Shown one piece after another: positions 56,720 through 64,000 of a DNA stretch of 64,000 nucleotides (position 1 is its first letter; each line of letters begins with the position of its first letter). Where the stretch lies: contig JBLDXI010000002.1 of NCBI GenBank assembly GCA_047495785.1, forward strand, positions 1,674,001-1,738,000. Direction: 5' to 3'. The translations under genes and the position numbers were made by a program. This DNA comes from Lepidodermella squamata. Its lineage: Eukaryota > Gastrotricha. A model generated the notes under the pieces. The model saw only the letters and a program-made list of their open reading frames with translations. It made no database searches and was not told where the DNA came from.

Positions 56720-58515
56720 ATTTGTTTCAGCTGCTGCCTCCAGGGCGGCTTGTTTGCATGTTGATATGCGTTGGCGCCGTTGCTGTTCTGAAGTAATGTA
56801 GAATGTAGTTAAGCCTTGCAATAAGCATATTATACCTGGAAAACGAATTTTCTTATTTCAAACAAAGCACACAGTGCTCCACCCACAGAGCTCTATAAGA
56901 TAGGAGTTCCTACTCCTACTGCGGCTAACGTAGCATTTACACGAGCTATAACTTCGTAATTATCGATGTTATTTACTCCGGATTCTGCGACATCATTTTT
57001 GCGTTAACTCAACCGAGCGTTGTTTGTATTTTTGTGTGCAATTTCATGGGCGCTGTTAACAAGTCACTGCAAGGCGGTTTGAATCTCAAGTTTTGCGGTA
57101 TCTAGTAATCGCATTTCGGCAACTTTGCGATCACATCGTTGACAGGCACGTGATCTTGACAAGCCTTCTGCTGATAAATAAATATGATCGATTTCAAAAT
57201 GTTGTCATAATCCTCCTAAAATGAGTTATGCAACGAATCGCGTCACTGCGCGGCAGTTTCAAACACCCTGGAGTTTATTACGACGGCAGTTTAGTAAGGA
57301 AAAATACCTGGGAAATTAAAAAATCAGAAAATATCGATAGGTTTGAGGCTTTAATCATGAATCAATGAGTTCAAACTTTGGTTTGCTGGTTGAACCTCGA
57401 ACATAAGAAATTTCTACGGCGGAGTCGCCCGCTACCATGGAAACAGCTAGTCAAGGTCGCGTTGCTCTAATTTCATTTTTCCGATAATTATTTGATGAGA
57501 TAAAATTATTTTTAAGAATAAACAGCGACTAAGAATTTACGAAAAATTGCGCATCCCAGGTTCCTAGGTTTGAAATCCCAGGTTTTCGGTAAAACCCGGC
57601 TGCGCTATGCTTTTCAAATATTCTTCCGGGCTTGGGTAAGGACCCTTCACTTACTGCGTGACTCATTAATATTAATGGTAATGTAATTGGGTAACTAACC
57701 GCGTTAGTTTATAGCTTCGATAAAATAGTTTCTGAATTTGTTCAATGAAGTCGATTTTCATTCATAATTATTCAAAATGAAAAAAGCTGATAGAGAAAAT
57801 GAACTCCCAACTATACTGCGTAGCAACAAGTGCGTGTGCCTATCACATGATTGCCATCATTCAATTTAATTTTCAACAATACGATTCGCGGCTTCACTTA
57901 GTTTTAGACCACACTGTAAAATTCGAGAGATTTGGAGCTTTTCGAAAGGGTGAAAACTCCTGTTGAAAATAGGCATTTTTTGCTAATTTTCAGCTCTGTT
58001 AACGATGTTGGACAACAATCAGCGAAGATAGAGCAAAAGACGCCGCTTAAATCGCTCAACGCCCAAGTACATCAAGTCTCCATTCAAGCTTGAGCACTTA
58101 AAAAATGTATTTTTCTCACCAAAAAAGCTCCAGTAAAAATCACACCTGAAAAAGTTATCTGGGTAAATCGAATCGAGCATACTCACGAAGGCCGTGTTAT
58201 AATAGTTAGGTATAATTACGTCTCACGCGCCTTTATCCTTTTCCCGCCAAATTTTTTCGGTGTTTTTACCAGGATTCCGCAAATGAATAACAGATCGAAA
58301 AGTTAGCCGAGGTTTCAGGCTGGAATTCAACCTGTGGACTTATTGACACCTTGAGAATATTAATTCGCCTAATGAATTCAATTATTGCTCAAATCACTTA
58401 GATAGACCTAGTACGGTTCGGGCGGAACGTGAGCCGCCTCAGTGTTGCATAATGGAAATTGAGAGCGGACACATCTCGAGCGTTTTCGGTCATCATTCAT
58501 CATTGAATGTTGCGC
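56720..58515. other. Non-coding DNA upstream of GH13 gene B
   Basis: No gene recognised on either strand; open frames are short. Contains the shared upstream regions of the minus-strand PAN gene and plus-strand GH13 B. Confidence 0.4.
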
Positions 58516-58528
58516 AATGAAACCAGGC

Positions 58529-58563
58529 TATAAATAAACCATGTTTCGAGAGCCTTTTCAGTT
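58529..58563 (+). promoter_or_regulatory. Core promoter of GH13 gene B: TATA box and TCAGTT initiator
   Basis: TATAAATAA at 58529-58537 and TTCAGTT around 58557-58563 are spaced about 31 bases (T of TATA to A of TCAGT), the standard distance. The ATG at 58621 then follows a leader of about 60 bases. Confidence 0.68.
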
Positions 58564-58620
58564 TTAACCACTGAACCAAGCTATATTCGATTCATAAATA
58601 ATACACTCTTATAGCTATAA

Positions 58621-61042
58621 ATGGCTCCTCAATTTAATAGCTTGGAAGAACAACGGTAAATTTCTGAAATTTCGGTTTTTAACTGAAATAATTTGTTTAA
58701 TATCGTCTAGCGACAGTTTTATGCTGGACCCTGATTGGTGGAAGAAATCGATCATCTACCACGTGTATCCAAGGTCGTTTTGCGACTCGAACGGCGACGG
58801 CCATGGCGATCTACCCGGCCTGATTTCAAAGCTGGATTATTTCAGCTATCTTAACGTCACTTGTATCTACCTCAACCCGATCTACCCATCGCCGATGCGC
58901 GACTGCGGCTACGATATCACCGACTTTACTGGGATCGACCCGGTTTTCGGGACGCTCGAAGATTTCGATCGGCTTGTTGATGGGCTTCATAATCGTGGTA
59001 TCAAGCTGTTGCTCGATCTAATTCCGAACCACACGAGTTGCGATCACGAGTGGTTCAAGGAAAGTTGCAAGTCACGTGACAATCCTTACGCCGATTATTA
59101 CGTCTGGAGCGACGGCGTGACAGACGAAAATGGTCAACGAAAACCTCCGAATAACTGGGTAGGCTTATGAAATCTGAAAAATTAGAAATTGAAAAATTTA
59201 AATTTTCAAAATTATGATTTTTTGAAATTTAAATTTGAACTTTTCAATTTTTAATAAAAAGCAATTAAAAATTATAAATAAATTTTAAGCTAAAAAAATA
59301 AAGGCATTTTTAAATAAATTATTATTAAATTATTAAATTTAATTAATTTATTCCAGCTGAGCGCATTCAGCGGCTCAATGTGGGAATGGTGCGAATCGAG
59401 GCAGCAATACTACCTTCACCAGTTTATGCCCGAGCAGCCTGACCTGAATTTTCGAAACCCGAAAGTCCGGCTCGAAATTCAAAACGTGATGCGCTTTTGG
59501 CTGGATCGCGGCGTTGACGGCTTCCGAATCGACGCTGTTAAACACCTTCTCGAATCCGAAGATTTGAGTCAAAACGAGGAGAAAAGCTGGCAAACCCACC
59601 TGCCGTGGTACCACTACGAATCGTCGAAGCATCGCCACACGATTGATCTCAAAGAAAATCACGAAATTGTCCGCGAATGGCGGCAAGTTCTCGACGAGTA
59701 CTTCAAGCGGACGGGGATGTATCGATGCATGATTGTTGAGCTTTATGAAGATTGGGACACGAGTATTGATCATGTTATGGAGCACTACAACAACGGCAGT
59801 GATGCGCCGTTCAACTTTCGGCTGCTGTCGCAATTCAAGCGAGACTCTGGTGGATGGAAACTTCGAGAAATTGTTGAAGGCTGGCTCAACAAAATGCCCG
59901 AGGGAAAACGAGCGATTTGGGCTGTAAGTGTCGACATTTTTAATGGAACATTATTCAAATTTTTAAAATTGAAAATTAAAATTAAAATTGAAATGTCAAA
60001 AATGGAAAGTGATTCTAGAATTTCGAATTTAAAATTTTTTAGATTTAAATTTTAAAATTTTAAAATTTTAAAATGTATAATTTTTTATTTTTTATTTTTA
60101 TTTTTATTTTTATAATTTAAAATTTAATTTTTTTAATTTTTCGAAAATTGAGAATTTTTTTCATCTAGATGGGAAATCATGACAATCCTCGTGTTGCTGA
60201 CAAGTTTGGCCCTGAATTCGTCGATGCGTTGAATGCCCTGGTCTTACTGCTACCTGGCACGCCTTGTACCTATTACGGCGAGGAGTTGGGCATGCGTGGC
60301 GATAATCTGTCATTCGAGGAAACCCTCGATCATTTTTGCAAGATTTTTGGACCGGTTAGCCGTCGCAATTTTTGAATTTTATATAATTTTTCTTCAATTT
60401 AAAGGAGCTTTATCACATGTACTCTCGAGATTGCTGCCGTGGGCCGATGCTCTGGAACAGCGGTGAAAATGCTGGGTTCTGCCCACCTGGAGTCAAACCG
60501 TGGCTTCCTCTTATGAAAGGCTTCGAAAATTTCAGTGTTGAGGTGAGGAAACACTAAAAATCTAATAACGAATTTTATTTATTATTTATTGGTTTCAGGC
60601 CCAGAGAGATGGTAAGACCGAGTCGACATTGAAGTTTTACCGAGAATTGGCGTTTCTGCGCCAAGAACCTGAGTTTGTCAATGGTACGTACCAGGCCGGT
60701 TACACTACGAAGAACATTTACACGATAATTCGGCGCCGAGCTTTGAAGGACTGCGACGCGGCTTCGAACAATTTCGGCCTTCGCTACGACGTGGCGATCA
60801 ACGTTGGCAGTGAGCCTGAGACTTTTGACACCCCGGCGAGCCAGCTGTTCTTCCACGACGGCCGTTCGTTCCCGGACGTGGTCAACGACCGTGAAACGCC
60901 TCGCATTATCCTGCATTCGACGAATTTAATGCCGGAACAGGCTGAAATGATCAAGGGATTTCCGTTCGTGCCGATGACAGTTCACCCTGGGCAAGTTTTC
61001 ATCATCCGATCGCGGCCTAAATTCAAACCGAACGAAGAGTGA
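58621..61042 (+). CDS. GH13 alpha-glucosidase (maltase-like) B
   Basis: Six exons, 58621-58655, 58711-59158, 59357-59923, 60169-60354, 60405-60542 and 60599-61042, phase-consistent, 605 aa. Starts MAPQFNSLEEQR and reaches the barrel at DWWKKSIIYHVYPRSFCDSNGD. Intact catalytic set: Asp in GFRIDAVKH, Glu in MIVELYED, Asp in MGNHDNPR; region V is the usual QPDLN. Exons 2, 4 and 5 have exactly the same lengths as their partners in gene A (448, 186, 138 bases), but the two introns that split the middle of gene A are absent here. No signal peptide is visible. The C-terminal beta domain ends PGQVFIIRSRPKFKPNEE. Same strand as gene C, 1.6 kb upstream of it. Confidence 0.94.
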
Positions 61043-61174
61043 GTGAGCGGTGCCTGGAAATCAAAGGATTTGATTATACTAACATTTTTTCGACACTTTT
61101 CGACAATGCCCTAACAACAATGCCTTGTTTTTGAATAACAAAATTGCTAACAATATTCAAAATATTATTAAAAA

Positions 61175-61180
61175 AATAAA
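61175..61180 (+). terminator. Poly(A) signal of GH13 gene B
   Basis: AATAAA 133 bases after the stop at 61042. Confidence 0.5.
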
Positions 61181-61189
61181 ATGATGCGT

Positions 61190-62510
61190 GGAAATAATCG
61201 ACTTTTTTCATTGTGGAAAGCTTAAAATGCAGAGTAATTTGGGACAGAGTGACCTTGGAATTTTTAAACTTTGCAGGTGATCTCAGGGTCTTAGGGTTGA
61301 ACGGCAAAAGAATGGAAATTTTCGCGTGAAATTTTATGTCTCGTGATTTTCAAAAACATTTACCTACGAGCCACCTGTCAAAATAGGAAAAAATTAAATT
61401 CTTAATTTTCATGAAGTTTTTGACCCAAATGCCATGTTGCTCATTGCGAACCATTTGATGAAGGTGCTTGCCATAATTGGACCCGTGGTAATTTGACGGA
61501 ATCTTATTGTTCAGCACCTTCGAAAACGCTAGAAGTCGATCTCTAGTGGTAAATGGTGCTTTATTTACCAGTTGTGGCACCTTTTTGAAAGAAATTTATT
61601 AGAACATGTCCCGATTCAACCCGCACCCTTCTTCCGATTTCTCTCAAAATTGATTATTCCTTTCGCATCAGCTGATCTGCGCTGGCACGAGAATCAATTT
61701 GGCTCCACTCCTGCCGTACCAGCTCACCTGGTTGACCACGTAAGTTGGTTTGACCTAGTTTCAGACAAACCAATTTTACCCGAGTTCCGTATTTTAAATT
61801 TTAAATTTATTGGTGCCATCGGATAGCAGCGAAATTCTGAGTGTTCCCTGTCATTTTCACGATGAGGTTTTCCCTGTTTGAACCTCACGAGGCTGCTGCG
61901 TTGGCTGCAAATGAGCGTCCAAATTTACCCGTTTATTGCTCACAAATAGGTCACTTAACTCACCTTTGTTACAGATTTTAGAATCTTTTTCCACAGAAGC
62001 TTATTTTTAACCTCGGAAACTTGACTTTTCAAAAAAAAACCCATCGCAACGGTATACCCCTTTGATTCCTGTCCTGATACGAATCCCGCAGCTATGCCAG
62101 AATTAAAGGTATTTACGTCGAATCCCAAGGTGGCCAAAATTAGGACACTTTTTGCCATTATATATTGATTAGTCTGGTTAAAATTCGTCAAAAATAAATG
62201 TTAACTCCTTTCGATAGTATATAAAACCACCCAGGTGCCTTCCTACAGCCGGGTTTAAACCCGCAAATTGAAACCTACTTCAATTCTGTGGCCGAATTTA
62301 GAAGGGGGCAATCTAGTGCAAAGTCAAGTGTGAGTTTTTCAGACAATTTTTTAAATGGAAAACGCTGAAAATCTGAAAACTGACAGATTCAAAGAGACAG
62401 GCGCCATGTTGCAGATTTTCTCACGCGGTCCCGAACAATCGCAAAAACTGGTCATCATTGTCCTACCAAACAATACTGAACTATCAGATTATCACAAAAC
62501 AGCCACGCCG
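61190..62510. other. Intergenic DNA between GH13 genes B and C
   Basis: No gene seen. Includes AATTTGGGACA near 61232, a phrase also present at 32402 after gene A, which may be a dispersed repeat or leftover of the duplicated block. Confidence 0.35.
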
Positions 62511-62517
62511 CTCGCCT

Positions 62518-62545
62518 TATAAAAAAGGCCTGCCCTTCGTCAGAT
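62518..62545 (+). promoter_or_regulatory. Core promoter of GH13 gene C
   Basis: TATAAAAAAGG from 62518 with GTCAGATT at 62539-62546 (about 24 bases on) or TTCATAC near 62549 as initiator. The ATG at 62654 gives a leader of about 110 bases. Confidence 0.55.
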
Positions 62546-62653
62546 TTCTTCATACATACTAGAGTGTAAGATTTGTATCTGAACAGCATTTCTGTTTGCG
62601 TTCTCTTGTTGTCTTCGTTTTCTGGTTTCTTGTATCAATAACACTAAAATAAC

Positions 62654-64000
62654 ATGCCGAATCAACCCGCAGTTACATCGACGATCCGCGGCGCTATTGA
62701 AGCCATTTCCCGCCCGTTTGCGCAATGTTTCAACGGCAAAGTTCCGATTCGACTTCCGTCTAATTCATCCCTACTTATCGACTCTAAATCTTCAAGATCA
62801 CCCTCGCCAGTCGATGGTAAGAAATCTTTCATCTGGGACACTGACTGGTGGCGAAAGACTATCATCTACCAAATCTACCCTCGATCTTTCTGCGACTCGA
62901 ATGGCGACGGCACTGGCGACTTGCGAGGCATTATTTCAAAACTCGACTATTTTACCTATCTGAACATCAACTGCATATGGCTGAGCCCGATCTACCAGTC
63001 GCCTATGCACGATCACGGCTATGACATCAGCGACTACAAGGCGATTGACCCGGTTTTTGGGACATTGCAAGACTTCGACGAGCTGATCGACGGGCTTCAC
63101 CAGCGTGGCATCAAGCTGCTGATGGATTTTGTGCCGAATCACACGAGTCATGAACATCAATGGTTCAAGGAGAGTTCGAAATCACGTGACAACCCTTACT
63201 CGGATTACTACGTTTGGTCCGATGGCATTGTTGATGAAGACGGAACGCGTCGCCCGCCAAACAACTGGGTAAGCCATTTTAATTTCAAATTTTTTGAAAT
63301 TTTTAAAATTTTAAGTAATTAAATTTTAAAATTTAAATTAAATTGCTAAACTTTTGAAATTTTTGAGATTATTGAAATTATTGAAATTATTGAAATTATT
63401 GAAGATTTTGAAAATTTTGAAAATTTAAAATTTAAACTTATGAAATTTAAATTTTTGTAATTTTTATTGACTTCGAATTTTCGATTTTTCGATATTTTTT
63501 TATTTTTTAGCTGAGCCTATTTGGCGGTTCCATGTGGCAATGGTGCGAATCTCGTCAACAGTACTACCTTCACCAATTTTTGCCCGAACAACCCGACCTG
63601 AACTACCGAAACCCGAAAGTTTGCCAAGAAGTTGAGGACGCACTCGCTTTCTGGCTCGAACGTGGCGTCGACGGCTTCCGCGTTGATGCCATCAAACACC
63701 TCGTCGAAGCTGAGAATTTGTTCCAGGACGAAGAGCTAACAAACCAACCCGTTCCGCCCGAACACTACGACTCGGTCCGGCACCGTTTAACGGCTGATCA
63801 GCCCGAAAATCACGCCATAATTCAGGGCTGGCGGCGGTTGCTGGACAAATTTCACGAACGCGATGGCTCGTACCGATTTATGGTGTCGGAAATTTACGAA
63901 GACGCCGATACTACGCTGCAAACGGTGATGGAGCACTACCACAACGGCTGCGATGCGCCGTTCAATTTCCGACTGATCAGCCATTTCAACCCGGAATCTG
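62654..64000 (+). CDS. GH13 alpha-glucosidase (maltase-like) C, 3' end cut by window
   Basis: Exon 1 62654-63268 and exon 2 from 63511 to the edge; 368 residues visible. It has a longer N-terminus than genes A and B (about 55 residues, Ser/Pro-rich, no obvious signal peptide) before DTDWWRKTIIYQIYPRSFC. Nucleophile Asp in GFRVDAIKH and acid/base Glu in MVSEIYED are present, and region V is QPDLN; the third catalytic Asp lies beyond the edge. The intron after PPNNW is shared with A and B, and the HLFE intron of gene A is missing here too. Third member of the dispersed GH13 group in the window. Confidence 0.93.

Noticed and set aside
1-64000. CRISPR arrays, operons, bacterial promoters
   Set aside because: The window is animal nuclear DNA with spliced genes; no regularly spaced repeat-spacer structure was seen.

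Overview
The window is nuclear DNA of an invertebrate animal, most likely an ecdysozoan. Genes are split by short GT-AG introns, many of 45-60 bases with T-rich 3' ends such as TTTTTCAG or TTTTTAG. AATAAA signals follow several genes. The gene set fits an animal: Iroquois homeobox genes, a TMEM144-type transporter, an M6/PLP tetraspan protein, an ANKRD50-like STAND-ankyrin protein, and astacin, EGF, CUB, kringle and C-type lectin modules. The astacin-EGF-CUB arrangement resembles nematode NAS proteins. Two tandem Iroquois genes, tandem GH13 maltases and TATA plus TCAGT-like promoters would also suit an arthropod or tardigrade. I cannot fix the phylum from sequence alone.

Layout. 1-8500: the 3' end of one Iroquois gene and a complete second one, same strand, separated by about 5.7 kb of non-coding DNA. 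10.8-27.5 kb, all minus strand: TMEM144-like, ANKRD50-like (with a 3 kb intron), and M6/PLP-like genes. 28.5-29.1 kb: a broken Cys-rich, probably transposon-derived gene. 29.9-32.2 kb, plus: GH13 alpha-glucosidase A. 33.7-41.2 kb, minus: one very large secreted protein gene (27 exons, phase-consistent, about 1613 aa) joining a catalytically dead astacin domain to EGF, CUB, kringle, small Cys modules and five C-type lectin domains. 41.2-50 kb: a transposon-rich block with nested inverted-repeat elements and a reverse transcriptase element. 50.0-54.8 kb, plus: a second dead-astacin/EGF/CUB/kringle gene without lectin domains, carrying transposons in its introns. 56.2-56.6 kb, minus: a small secreted PAN/apple-like protein. 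58.6-64 kb, plus: GH13 alpha-glucosidases B and C (C runs off the edge).

Functional themes. The right half mixes three related GH13 genes, all without a visible signal peptide, with two divergent genes for multi-domain secreted proteins whose protease domain has lost its zinc site. These proteins look like extracellular recognition or scaffold molecules rather than proteases. The left half holds developmental and neural-type genes surrounded by large non-coding tracts that probably contain regulatory DNA.

The strongest candidates for something new are: the pseudo-astacin/kringle/lectin pair and its repeated RC module; an R2-like reverse transcriptase with a 2A-like motif and C2H2 fingers but no visible restriction-like endonuclease, lying between inverted repeats; and a covarying 3' hairpin shared by that element and a second copy 1.7 kb away.
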